Positions 17,679 to 27,001 of a stretch of DNA of 38,984 nucleotides are shown here, in pieces. The stretch is from Sedimentisphaerales bacterium. Its GTDB lineage: Bacteria > Planctomycetota > Phycisphaerae > Sedimentisphaerales > Anaerobacaceae. The notes beneath the pieces were generated by a model that saw nothing but the letters and a program-made list of their open reading frames with translations, was not told the origin of the DNA and made no database searches. The stretch lies in contig JAFGTU010000087.1 of the NCBI GenBank assembly GCA_016933985.1, positions 1 to 38,984 of the forward strand, given 5' to 3'. Position 1 is the first letter of the stretch. Every line of letters starts with the position of its first letter. The translations under genes were made by a program, and so were the position numbers.

Positions 17679-18962
17679 ATGAACTATCTGAGAAGAATTA
17701 CTATCGTTGTCTCTATGGTTTTAATGATATGTTCGACGGTCGTTACGGCGGACTGGCCCCAGTTTCGAGGGCCCGCTCGCAACGGCCAGTCTCCCGAGAC
17801 CGGGCTGATGAAGAAATGGCCCGAGGGCGGACCGAAGGAATTATGGTCATTCGAGGGCCTGGGGCAGGGCTACGCCTCCGTCTCCGTCGCGGACGGCATC
17901 GTTTACACAACCGGCATGGTTGGCTCGGACGGAATACTCTTCGCCTTCGACCTCAACGGGAATCTTAAATGGAAGTTCAACTACGGAGCCGAGTGGAAGG
18001 GCGACCGCCCTGGAACCCGCACTACCCCCACCATCGACGGCGACCGACTCTACCTGATGAGCGGAATGGGACGAATCGACTGCCGCAACGCAAAAACCGG
18101 TGAGCCGATCTGGCATATAGACACCCTTGAGAAATTCAAAGGCAAGAACATCGATTGGGGAATCGCCGAATCCATCCTCATCGAAAACGAAAAGGCCATC
18201 TGCACGCCCGGCGGCCAGGATGCAAGCGTTGTCGCCCTCAACAAGATGACCGGGGAGACTATCTGGACAAGCAAGGGCCTAAGTGAGCCTTCGGCCTATT
18301 GCTCTCCGGCCGTCATAGACAGAGGAGCCAATCGCATCATCCTGACGATGGTTAAGCAGTCGGTCGTCGGTATCGATATGAAGACGGGCAAGGTCTATTG
18401 GCAGATACCCAATAAGGTCAGATACGACATAAGCGCGGTGACTCCGGCATACGAGAACGGGATGATGTACTTCACTAACGGGTACCGCCACGGCGGGCAC
18501 ATGTTCGAACTCTCCGCCGATGGAACAAGCGTGGAAAAGAAGTGGGATGAGAAATCGCTCGACGTCCACCACGGCGGCGTCGTACTAATCGACGGCAATA
18601 TCCACGGCGCCAGCACCGGCGGGACCTGGATCTGCATTGAGCTGGCAACCGGAGAGGTCAAATTCACCGACAAACTCGTAGGCAAGGGCTCGGTCATCTA
18701 CGTGGACGGCATGCTCTACTGCTACGGAGAAAGGGACGGCGATGTCGGCTTGGTAAAGATCAATCCGGCAGGCTACGAAATGGTCAGCTCCTTCAGAATT
18801 ACAAAAGGCTCTAAGGAGCATTGGGCACACCCGGCCATCTCCGACGGTCGCCTCTATATCCGCCACGGCGACGCTCTTATGTGCTACGACATCAAGGCCA
18901 CATCCTACTCCAGGACCACGGAGGAGGAATTGCCTTCAGAAGCATCAGGATCAGAATCCTGA
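17679..18962 (+). CDS. PQQ-like beta-propeller protein, secreted (BamB-like)
   Basis: Signal peptide; ADWPQFRGPARNGQSPETGLMKKWPEGGPKELWSFEGLGQGYASVSVADGIVYTTGM. Confidence 0.9.
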   Translation: MNYLRRITIVVSMVLMICSTVVTADWPQFRGPARNGQSPETGLMKKWPEGGPKELWSFEGLGQGYASVSVADGIVYTTGMVGSDGILFAFDLNGNLKWKFNYGAEWKGDRPGTRTTPTIDGDRLYLMSGMGRIDCRNAKTGEPIWHIDTLEKFKGKNIDWGIAESILIENEKAICTPGGQDASVVALNKMTGETIWTSKGLSEPSAYCSPAVIDRGANRIILTMVKQSVVGIDMKTGKVYWQIPNKVRYDISAVTPAYENGMMYFTNGYRHGGHMFELSADGTSVEKKWDEKSLDVHHGGVVLIDGNIHGASTGGTWICIELATGEVKFTDKLVGKGSVIYVDGMLYCYGERDGDVGLVKINPAGYEMVSSFRITKGSKEHWAHPAISDGRLYIRHGDALMCYDIKATSYSRTTEEELPSEASGSES

Positions 18963-18985
18963 AAGACTGACCTCTGAGTCGAACG

Positions 18986-19669
18986 TCATATCTCCCACTC
19001 TTTTGAGCTTTTGACGAATTTATGCTGCGCGATGAGGCCTACCAGCAGAGGGACCATAAGCGCCACCGGCAATACCCACCGCACGTTTGTAACGGCATTT
19101 TCCAGCGTGACTTTTGCCGGGGCATACCGGTATAAAAGGGCCAGCCCGCCCGTCAGCACAAGCGCTCCGCCGCCCATGCTCGTAAAAAGTATCACGGCGA
19201 TTCTGAAAACGATAAATGAGATCATACCCCCGCCGACCATCCCTATAAGGGCGCCCGCAAGTATGTATCTCGGATCAAGACCGATTGCGTACCATATCCC
19301 CGCTGTGAATATCGCGCCCGCGAAGGCGCCCAACAAACCGACCGCCCATCGCATCAAAGGCACTGAGAGAATCGCGAGCGTCAGCATCCCTACAACACCC
19401 CCGGCGAACCGGTTGTTAATTCCCTGCACCCTGACCGCCAATTCCATTCCAGCTACAAGACCCAAAAGCGCAAAACTGATCACAACCAGCACCTTGAACA
19501 CTCGCCAGCCGTAGAAGAGCCATACCACCCCGAATGAAATGAACATGAATGCCTCGAGCTGCCCCAGCCCTATGGCGTGCTTCCAGAACATCTCAATCAG
19601 AGCAACATTGCCCTCGCTGCCTGAGCTTGTCGTCTCTGCCGACTGGGCGAGTATGCCAAACCAATCCAT
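18986..19669 (-). CDS. Multi-TM membrane protein (DUF4203-like)
   Basis: Gly-rich repeated TM segments. Confidence 0.6.
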   Translation of the reverse strand: MDWFGILAQSAETTSSGSEGNVALIEMFWKHAIGLGQLEAFMFISFGVVWLFYGWRVFKVLVVISFALLGLVAGMELAVRVQGINNRFAGGVVGMLTLAILSVPLMRWAVGLLGAFAGAIFTAGIWYAIGLDPRYILAGALIGMVGGGMISFIVFRIAVILFTSMGGGALVLTGGLALLYRYAPAKVTLENAVTNVRWVLPVALMVPLLVGLIAQHKFVKSSKEWEI

Positions 19670-19744
19670 TATCCTATCTCCTAAATTTTTTCCAATTCTG
19701 CGGCCATAAGCCGGTCCGGTCTCTTGTAGCGCCTTTGACGTCGG

Positions 19745-20545
19745 CTATGCAGTCCGCCAGTTTCCCTTTGCGGACGCTGATTCGTCGCCGCCTTTGCCGC
19801 CCTCTTCGGCCTTTTCGGATTCTTCTTTCTTCTGTTTACAGAATATTAACTGTTCAACGGCCCCGAAAGCCGCCATCGCCGTGAATACAATAGCATAAAA
19901 GGGCGGTTCGTGAAAGATGCCGCTAATCGCACCGCTGCCTTTCTGCAAAAGCAGCAGGATCATCCCTGCAAAGATAAACGCCGTTCCCAGTACTGCGAAG
20001 CATAAAGCCGAAGCAGCGCGCCTGAACCGAAAGCCGCCTGCCGCACCGGCCGCCGCCACTGCCGCCAGTATCGCCCGCTTATAGCCCGGCATCTGCGAAT
20101 ACACCAGTCTGACACTCGCGTCGAACTCAATTGAATAGGACTTCATAAGACGCGCGCTCTGTCCCCAGCTCAACGTATCATTTTGCTTTGCCGGCGTTGC
20201 CGCAGCCCCGGCTTCGCCAAGATAAGGCCCCGCCAGCAGGCAGAAGCCGATAGCAGATGACAATACTCCCGCCAATACCGCTATGAAGAGCCTTTGGAAT
20301 GCCGCCGCCCCTGCTGCAGCGATACCCGCAAAGGCCGCCGTCAGGAGAGGACTCAGTCCGAAAACAAAAAAACCGAGCAAGACCCCGCTCAGCCCGCCGG
20401 CGATGCCGAGCAGCCAATTCCGAAAGCCGACCCCGCCGAGCCATACAAATAACCCGATAACAAGTGCTGCGATGCCCGGACCGATCAAAACCAGCGGACT
20501 CAACCGCCCACATGCCTGCTCGAAACTCTGCAAAGTATCTACCAT
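19745..20545 (-). CDS. Multi-TM membrane protein (DUF4203-like), possible paralog of the neighbour
   Basis: Start set at MVDTLQSFEQACG; Gly/Ala-rich TM segments. Confidence 0.6.
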   Translation of the reverse strand: MVDTLQSFEQACGRLSPLVLIGPGIAALVIGLFVWLGGVGFRNWLLGIAGGLSGVLLGFFVFGLSPLLTAAFAGIAAAGAAAFQRLFIAVLAGVLSSAIGFCLLAGPYLGEAGAAATPAKQNDTLSWGQSARLMKSYSIEFDASVRLVYSQMPGYKRAILAAVAAAGAAGGFRFRRAASALCFAVLGTAFIFAGMILLLLQKGSGAISGIFHEPPFYAIVFTAMAAFGAVEQLIFCKQKKEESEKAEEGGKGGDESASAKGNWRTA

Positions 20546-20747
20546 TGCACCTCGTATCCGCCTGCTTATGCGGCAAAATGTTGCGCAAAACTCAAGCCTG
20601 CCGCACACCGCCCTGATAGCGGTTGGCACGCACGGATACTAACCTCTGTTATCGGCCTTTTCGTGCCGTTTCCGTTAGATACCCTCGTTTTCCGCAGATA
20701 ATAAGCCCCCCGGCGCCTCCCTGCTGAGAAGGAAATCAATTCAAAAA

Positions 20748-20831
20748 TGCGGATGAGAGGAGTCGAACCTCCACGAGCTTAAGCCCACAGGCACCTGAAG
20801 CCTGCGCGTCTGCCAATTCCGCCACATCCGC
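20748..20831 (-). tRNA. tRNA-Leu (CAG)
   Basis: Minus strand GCGGATG...CAGGC TTCAGGT GCCTG...long variable arm...GGTTCGACTCC...CATCCGC-A. Confidence 0.95.
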
Positions 20832-21194
20832 GGAAAGAACGGATTATGAACATTTTCCCGGCCATAGTCAAGTATTTTCGCCCAAATCTTTGCCGCTTGC
20901 CACTAACCCCCACGATTCAGCCAAAGTGCAAAGCCTGTATTTCCGATGAATTTGCAGGGGCGCATACGCGCTCTGTAAAAAGGACTTCAAAAACGCTTTT
21001 CATTTGCGTCTAAGGGGTTTTGGTGTATAGTTTAGATAATACTGCCGGTGTTAATACGCGGCCCGGAGAATGGGGGCAAAGGGATTTCACTCATCTCGAA
21101 CCGTTATACCCTTTGTATAGTTACGCGCCGCCATTTCCCTATGGCAGAAAGCGAAAAACGGATGAACAGCACAGTCAAAGATGGAGGCGAGCGA

Positions 21195-22958
21195 ATGGGC
21201 TCTCCACAAAGCAGCTTGGATTTCTCTGAGGCAGGCGCAAATCGTCTCTTCGGCGAGCTGCTCGTCTCGAAAGGGCTGCTCACCGAGGAAGAGCTGGCCG
21301 AGGTCCTCGATGCCCAGAAGCAGCAGGGCGGACGCCTCGGCGAGATTCTCCTTCGCTTGAACTTCCTCGGCGATGTGGACGTTACTCACGCCCTCGCGGA
21401 ACACCTCTCGATGGACTACGTCGGCCTCGAAGACATAAACACCATAGATATGAGCGTCGCGCGCAGCCTGCCCGAAAGCATCGCAAGGAGATTCTGCCTC
21501 GTCGCTTTTGGCGAGGAAGACAACAAGACACTCGTTGCAATGGCCGACCCACTGGACATTATCGCAATAGACACCGTCACGCTCAAGATGAAGAGGCAGG
21601 TCAAGACGCTAATCAGCTCGCCCAGGGAAATCCGCAGGGCGATCGGGCTGATTTACCACGGCTCCGACATTGAGGAGCAGCAGCTTCGCGACCTCGTCGA
21701 GGTTGAGGTCGGACCTGATATTGGCGACGGCGACGCCCTGCTCGAAGAAATTAACGGGCCGGACATCAGCGGTGAAATGGAGGCCTCGAAGGCCCCCGTC
21801 ATTCGTTTCGTTGACCTGCTCCTGAGCCAGGCCGTCAAGAGCAGGGCAAGCGATATTCACATCGAGCCGCAGGAAACCTCAACCGTCGTGAGGATGCGAA
21901 TCGACGGCGTTCTGCGCAGCATGGTCCCGCCCGCCAAGAAGATGCAGGCCGCCGTTATCGCCAGGATAAAAATACTCTCGCAGATGGATATTGCCGAGCG
22001 CCGCCTCCCCCAGGATGGAAGATTCAAGATAAAGGCATCCGGCAGAGATATAGACGTCCGCGTCTCCGTGATTCCAACCATTTACGGCGAAAAGGTCGTG
22101 ATGAGAATACTCGATGCCGCCGGCGTCAACCATAACGTTGACCAGCTCGGCTTCGAGCCGGACGCACTCAAAGAGTTCAAATCCATGCTCGCAAGGCCAC
22201 ACGGAATAATAATCGTAACAGGCCCGACCGGGAGCGGAAAGAGCACCACCCTCTACTCCGCTTTGAACTACCTCAAAGACCCCACAAAGAACATAACAAC
22301 CGTCGAAGACCCCGTCGAGTATCGCCTCTCAGGCATCAACCAGATTCAGGTCAAGCCGGAAATCGAGCTCGACTTTGCACTATGCCTCCGAGCAATTCTT
22401 AGGCAGGACCCCGACATAGTCCTGATTGGTGAAATCCGCGACAAGGAGACCGTCGAAATTGCGATAAAGGCCTCCCTGACGGGCCACCTGGTCCTCAGCA
22501 CCTTCCACACAAACGATGCCCCCAGCGCGATAAGCAGGCTCGTTTACATGGGGATCGAGCGATACCTGCTCGCATCCAGCCTGAATATGGTCATCGCCCA
22601 GAGGCTTGTCAGGAGGATATGCGACCGCTGCAAAGAGCCTGTCAGGCTCGGCGACGAATTGCTCAAGAGCCTCAGAATAAGCCCCGAGCAGGCCGCCGAC
22701 GCCGTATTCTACCACGGCAGAGGATGCAAAAGCTGTGGAGGAACGGGCTACCTCGGCAGGCTCCCCGTCTTCGAGTTTCTACTTGTGGATAACGAGATGG
22801 CCGAAATGATTGTCGCCGGACGCACCGAGGCGCAGATTCGCGCAGCCTCCCGCAAAAAAGGGCACGGCGGGCTGCTCGATAGCGGCGTCAGCAAGATGCT
22901 GCAGGGCTTGACGACCGCCGAGGAGGTCATGAGCGTTACTTTTGCCGAAAAGGGCTGA
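21195..22958 (+). CDS. gspE: Type II secretion/type IV pilus assembly ATPase GspE/PilB
   Basis: GPTGSGKSTTLYSALNY, EDPVEYRLSGINQIQV, LRQDPDIVLIGEIRDKET, CDRC...CKSC; GGAGG before ATG at 21195. Confidence 0.96.
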   Translation: MGSPQSSLDFSEAGANRLFGELLVSKGLLTEEELAEVLDAQKQQGGRLGEILLRLNFLGDVDVTHALAEHLSMDYVGLEDINTIDMSVARSLPESIARRFCLVAFGEEDNKTLVAMADPLDIIAIDTVTLKMKRQVKTLISSPREIRRAIGLIYHGSDIEEQQLRDLVEVEVGPDIGDGDALLEEINGPDISGEMEASKAPVIRFVDLLLSQAVKSRASDIHIEPQETSTVVRMRIDGVLRSMVPPAKKMQAAVIARIKILSQMDIAERRLPQDGRFKIKASGRDIDVRVSVIPTIYGEKVVMRILDAAGVNHNVDQLGFEPDALKEFKSMLARPHGIIIVTGPTGSGKSTTLYSALNYLKDPTKNITTVEDPVEYRLSGINQIQVKPEIELDFALCLRAILRQDPDIVLIGEIRDKETVEIAIKASLTGHLVLSTFHTNDAPSAISRLVYMGIERYLLASSLNMVIAQRLVRRICDRCKEPVRLGDELLKSLRISPEQAADAVFYHGRGCKSCGGTGYLGRLPVFEFLLVDNEMAEMIVAGRTEAQIRAASRKKGHGGLLDSGVSKMLQGLTTAEEVMSVTFAEKG

Positions 22959-23129
22959 CCTTGAGATCCCCGCTCGAAGGCATTTTTGCCGGGCCAACGC
23001 ACTTTTGGCTAAACTCAGCGTTGTTCGGAGCCGATGTTTCGTGCGGTGATTGGTCGGGACAAAAGGGGGCCGGCGCGCTCCCGGAAGACCATCCTGTGGA
23101 ATAATAGAATTTAGATTCTGGTCCGGTAA

Positions 23130-24341
23130 ATGAGAAACTACAGGTATATTGCAAGAGACACAAGGGGCGTTCGCAGGGAGGGATTCACCCAGGCCATCTC
23201 CTCGAATGATGTCCTCGGCTGGCTTCGTGACCAGGGCTGCACCCCCATCAGCGTCAACGAGATCACCGTCAGCAGCGAGATGGCCCGGACCAAGTCGCAC
23301 CGCGGAAGGATCAAGTCCGCCGACCTGGCCGCCCTCTCCTGGCAGTTGACTACCATGCTCGAGGGCGGAATACCTCTAATCACCGCCCTGGATACCACGG
23401 CAGAGGATATCGAGCAGGTCGGCCTGCGAAAGGTCCTCGAGGATATCTCCTCCAAGATCAAACGGGGAACGCCCTTTTCCGAGTGTGCCGCGGAGTACCC
23501 GAGGGTATTCAACGACCTCTGCTGCGCGCTAATCTTAGCCGGCGAGACCAGCGGAAACCTCGCCGCCGCACTCAGGAAGCTCGCCGAATACTTCGAGAAC
23601 CGCGATAAGATCATCAAAAAGGTCAAGGGCGCCGTGGCGTATCCCATCTTCGTATTCGGGTTCATCGTCCTGATTGTCATATTCATAATGGCCTTTATAA
23701 TCCCGCGATTCCGCATAATATTCAAGCAGATAGGCGGGAACCTGCCCGCCTTCACGCGGGGCTTTATGGCCTTCTACGACACCGTGCGATTCAACCTGCA
23801 CTATATCTCCGGCGGCGTGATCCTTTTCGTTATCGCCCTTATACTCTTCAACAAGACCAAGACCGGCCATTACCTCTTCAGCAGGCTGGTGCTGCGTATT
23901 CCCCTCTTCGGCAAGCTCTTCCAGCAGCTCTTCTTAGTTACCTTCTGCAGGACGATGGCGACGCTCCTGGCCGCCGGCGTATCCGTACTCGAGGTACTCG
24001 ATATCCTCGCCGGCCTGAGCGGCAACGACGTTATAAAGGCCGCCGTTGTGCGAACAAAGCAGCAGATAGTCGAGGGATTGAATATCTCGCTGAGCGTCGC
24101 CGCATCCGGGTTCTTCCCCAATATGGTCGTAAAAATGATTCAGGTCGGCGAGGAAAGCGGCTCAATGCCGATGGTCCTCGAAAGGACCGCGGACCACTAC
24201 GAGCGGAAGATCGAGGCAATGATTACGGCGATGATGGCCCTGCTCGAGCCGGTTATGATTATAACGGTTGGAGCGATTGTATTGGTTGTAGTCCTCGCCC
24301 TCTACCTGCCCATATTCACCATGTCCGATATGGCGAAATAG
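23130..24341 (+). CDS. gspF: Type II secretion/type IV pilus inner-membrane protein GspF/PilC
   Basis: LAALSWQLTTMLEGGIPLITALDTTAEDIEQ...AYPIFVFGFIVLIVIFIMAFIIPRF...LLEPVMIITVGAIVLVVVLALYLPIF. Confidence 0.95.
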   Translation: MRNYRYIARDTRGVRREGFTQAISSNDVLGWLRDQGCTPISVNEITVSSEMARTKSHRGRIKSADLAALSWQLTTMLEGGIPLITALDTTAEDIEQVGLRKVLEDISSKIKRGTPFSECAAEYPRVFNDLCCALILAGETSGNLAAALRKLAEYFENRDKIIKKVKGAVAYPIFVFGFIVLIVIFIMAFIIPRFRIIFKQIGGNLPAFTRGFMAFYDTVRFNLHYISGGVILFVIALILFNKTKTGHYLFSRLVLRIPLFGKLFQQLFLVTFCRTMATLLAAGVSVLEVLDILAGLSGNDVIKAAVVRTKQQIVEGLNISLSVAASGFFPNMVVKMIQVGEESGSMPMVLERTADHYERKIEAMITAMMALLEPVMIITVGAIVLVVVLALYLPIFTMSDMAK

Positions 24342-24344
24342 ATT

Positions 24345-24600
24345 TAGAAGCCACAAAGCCACAGAAATATTAGCCACGAAGGCACTAAGGTACGAAGGGC
24401 CAGTGAGATATAAGCCACAAAGGCACAAAGGCAACTATTGCTGTTTCTTTGTGTCTTCGTGCCTTAGTGGCAAAGGACAAAGACAATTATTTCTGTTTCT
24501 TTGTGTCTTTGTGCCTTCGTGGCTAATTAGCCCGCTCAAAAAAATGAAAAAATCTAATTCTTTTTCTTTGTGCCTTTGTGCCTTCGTGGCTATTTAGCCC
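24345..24600. repeat. Cluster of inverted/direct word-like repeats (GCCACGAAGGCACAAAG family)
   Basis: Forward units near 24371 and 24414; reverse units at 24444-24471, 24496-24533 and 24563-24600. Confidence 0.8.
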
Positions 24601-24634
24601 CTGAAAAAAAAATGAAAAAATCTGATTTTAGCCC

Positions 24635-24664
24635 TTGACTTGTTTGGTCGATAAATGTTAAGAT
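24635..24664 (+). promoter_or_regulatory. Sigma-70-type promoter upstream of pseudopilin
   Basis: TTGACT - 18 nt - TAAGAT. Confidence 0.5.
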
Positions 24665-24737
24665 AGGCCGTCTGGGTAAACTACGCTGGTTAGACAACAC
24701 AGGCAATTACAGACACTTTTATTTTAGGAGACTTAGA

Positions 24738-25163
24738 ATGAAAAGCAGAAAAGGTTTCACACTGATCGAGCTGATGGTCGTAGTTCTGATCGTCGGAATT
24801 CTGGCCGCAGTGGCCATTCCAATCCTTCGCGGTAGAATCGACGCCGCTAAGTGGTCCGAAGGAAAGGCAATGCTCGGCACCATCGCAACCGCGATTAGGG
24901 CGTATCATGCCGAACACGGGACAACCGGGACCGCACCGACGACTCTGGACGTTGGAGTTACGGGCTTAGGTTTTGACGTTGCAGGCGGGGACCTGGACGG
25001 GACGTACTTCTCCGCTGGTGATTTCGCCCTGACCGCCGTAACAATGGACCCCTTGACTTTCACAATCACGTGCACAGCAGGCGGCGGCGGTGGTTCCGGT
25101 GAGCCCCCGACCACTCCTGCGAGTTATACTCTGAATGAGTTGGGGACCTTCGGCGCGCTGTAA
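24738..25163 (+). CDS. Type IV pilin-like / GspG-like pseudopilin
   Basis: KGFTLIELMVVVLIVGILAAVAIP class III signal. Confidence 0.92.
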   Translation: MKSRKGFTLIELMVVVLIVGILAAVAIPILRGRIDAAKWSEGKAMLGTIATAIRAYHAEHGTTGTAPTTLDVGVTGLGFDVAGGDLDGTYFSAGDFALTAVTMDPLTFTITCTAGGGGGSGEPPTTPASYTLNELGTFGAL

Positions 25164-25207
25164 AGGACGGATCGCGTTCTGTTCTATTGTTTACACGTGT
25201 GTACAAT

Positions 25208-25240
25208 AGCGGGGGCCTTTTGAAGAGGCCCCCGCTTTTC
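25208..25240 (+). terminator. Rho-independent terminator
   Basis: AGCGGGGGCC TTTTGAAGA GGCCCCCGCT TTT, 10-bp stem. Confidence 0.85.
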
Positions 25241-25274
25241 TCAAATCCGTCGTAGTTTTTCCGGGGAGGAAGGT

Positions 25275-25757
25275 ATGGCCTTGAGTCAATCTAAATCCCG
25301 TGCCGGCATTACCCTGATAGAGGTTATGTCGGCAATTGTCATAATCGCGATTGCCGTCTTGGGGGCATCGGCCTACAGGTACTACTCGACTCTCGATGGT
25401 CGAAAGGCCGTTCTGCAGAGCACGGCGGCCCGCGTCGCCCTGCTGCTCAATGAGAACTGGCGAGGCCGGGGCTACGACCATATTACCGATTTCGACCCCG
25501 TCTCCAACCTCAGTTTGGATATGGCAATCGCCCCCTCGGGCATCGGCCCGGATTACGCAACGGGATTCACCGCCTTAGGGCAATATGAAATTACCGTCAA
25601 CGACTCGCGCTTCTGGGCGGCACTTTCATACAGGACCGATTCGGCAGACCTGCGGACCCTCAATACGGTCATCGCCTGGGCCGAGCGCCCGAACGACGCC
25701 GGCGGGGTTATTTCCATGCCCAGGACGTTCAGGCTGACGACGTTCGTGACGCAATAA
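25275..25757 (+). CDS. PilV/GspI-like minor pseudopilin
   Basis: AGITLIEVMSAIVIIAIAVLGASAYRYYS. Confidence 0.8.
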   Translation: MALSQSKSRAGITLIEVMSAIVIIAIAVLGASAYRYYSTLDGRKAVLQSTAARVALLLNENWRGRGYDHITDFDPVSNLSLDMAIAPSGIGPDYATGFTALGQYEITVNDSRFWAALSYRTDSADLRTLNTVIAWAERPNDAGGVISMPRTFRLTTFVTQ

Positions 25758-25788
25758 TTAGTTTTGAGTTTTGAGTTTAAGTTTTGAG
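25757..25788. repeat. Direct repeat, left copy (ATTAGTTTTGAGTTTTGAGTTTAAGTTTTGAG)
   Basis: About 31/33 match to 26251-26283. Confidence 0.8.
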
Positions 25789-25808
25789 CTGGGCCTGATA
25801 TCGAGGTT

Positions 25809-26246
25809 ATGACAAACAACAGGCGTACATATCGCTTCGGGTTTACACTGATCGAGCTGATGGTCGTCATCCTTATAGTGGCGATCCTTGCCGCTTCCGC
25901 CATTGCGCGCTATCGCGGTCGAGTCGATGCGGTGAGGTGGTCGGAGGGAAAGGTGATGCTCGGAACGATTGCGACGGCATTGCGGGCATACGCCGGCGAG
26001 AAGGGATGGAACGGGGCGAACCCTACGGATATATTCGGCAGCGGGCAGACGGAGCTTGGCTTTGAGCCGGGCGACCTGACGGGGCGTTATTTCGCCGACG
26101 GCGATTTCCAGATCGACGCGGTGAATATCAACGCGCAGCCCGTTACGTTTACAATCAGGTGCACGGCGGGCACAGGCATCGAGCCGCCCACCATCCCTTC
26201 GGGATATACGTTGGACCAGAGCGGCCATTTTGCCGCAATACCGTGA
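25809..26246 (+). CDS. GspG/pilin-like pseudopilin, paralog of 24738-25163
   Basis: FGFTLIELMVVILIVAILAASAIARYRGRVDAVRWSEGKVMLGTIATALRAY, near-identical N-terminal half to the upstream pilin. Confidence 0.92.
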   Translation: MTNNRRTYRFGFTLIELMVVILIVAILAASAIARYRGRVDAVRWSEGKVMLGTIATALRAYAGEKGWNGANPTDIFGSGQTELGFEPGDLTGRYFADGDFQIDAVNINAQPVTFTIRCTAGTGIEPPTIPSGYTLDQSGHFAAIP

Positions 26247-26250
26247 GAGA

Positions 26251-26283
26251 ATTAGTCTTGAGTTTTGAGGTTTAAGTTTTGAG
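26251..26283. repeat. Direct repeat, right copy (ATTAGTCTTGAGTTTTGAGGTTTAAGTTTTGAG)
   Basis: Matches 25757-25788. Confidence 0.8.
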
Positions 26284-26308
26284 TTATACTTGGGGGGCTT
26301 GAGGCGTC

Positions 26309-26851
26309 GTGATACAGAATAAACGAATATTTCGATCAGGTGCGCGGCGTGCGGGATTCACCATCACCGAGCTGATGGTCACGGTGGTTATCGCGGTCAT
26401 CGTGCTCTTTGCCATTGGCGTGGTCATAGCCGACAGCGTTCGCGGGTGGCAGAAGACATACGATCAGGTCTATGCCGACGTGCGGACCGACAGCTACGTC
26501 GTCAGGGCGGCCTTCGACGGGATTGTCCGCAAGGCCGTCGGCTACATGCACCAGGTCGATCCCGCAGGGACCTGGCTCGAGGTCTATTATTACTCCAACA
26601 ACTACGCCCCTCAAATTGACCGTTATGCGCGCATCTTCTATGCCAGCGGGATGCTGATGGTTGACTACGGGACTTATACCCTGGGCGCGAACCCGCCCAC
26701 GTCGAGCCTGAGGACCGATATCATCTGCGAGAACGTGTCCTCGTGCGTCTTCAGGGACGACGGCCGCTCGGCACAGATGATCCTGACCTTAGACGACGGC
26801 TCCCAGAGCGTTGAAGTAACAACCTCGGCCGTCATGCACAACGGATCATAA
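26309..26851 (+). CDS. PilW/GspJ-like minor pseudopilin
   Basis: RAGFTITELMVTVVIAVIVLFAIGVVIADSVRGWQ. Confidence 0.8.
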   Translation: MIQNKRIFRSGARRAGFTITELMVTVVIAVIVLFAIGVVIADSVRGWQKTYDQVYADVRTDSYVVRAAFDGIVRKAVGYMHQVDPAGTWLEVYYYSNNYAPQIDRYARIFYASGMLMVDYGTYTLGANPPTSSLRTDIICENVSSCVFRDDGRSAQMILTLDDGSQSVEVTTSAVMHNGS

Positions 26852-26921
26852 CCCGCAGCGATATTCTTTCATTGTGAGGGAGCGACCAAATCCATAAATG
26901 GGGGTGGTGCTGTTATGCATT

Positions 26922-27001
26922 CGGCCAAAGAAGGCCCTCGAATCAGCCGATAAAACCTCTGTTCGCAGTTAACGGCAAATTGGAAAAACCAAAATCAGCA
27001 G
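26922..27001. repeat. 80-bp imperfect direct repeat, left copy
   Basis: Ungapped alignment to 28560-28639: first 31 nt identical, about 66/80 overall. Confidence 0.9.

Noticed and set aside
24345-24600. CRISPR array
   Set aside because: Units are inverted and variable with irregular short spacers and no cas genes; fits the dispersed-repeat family instead.
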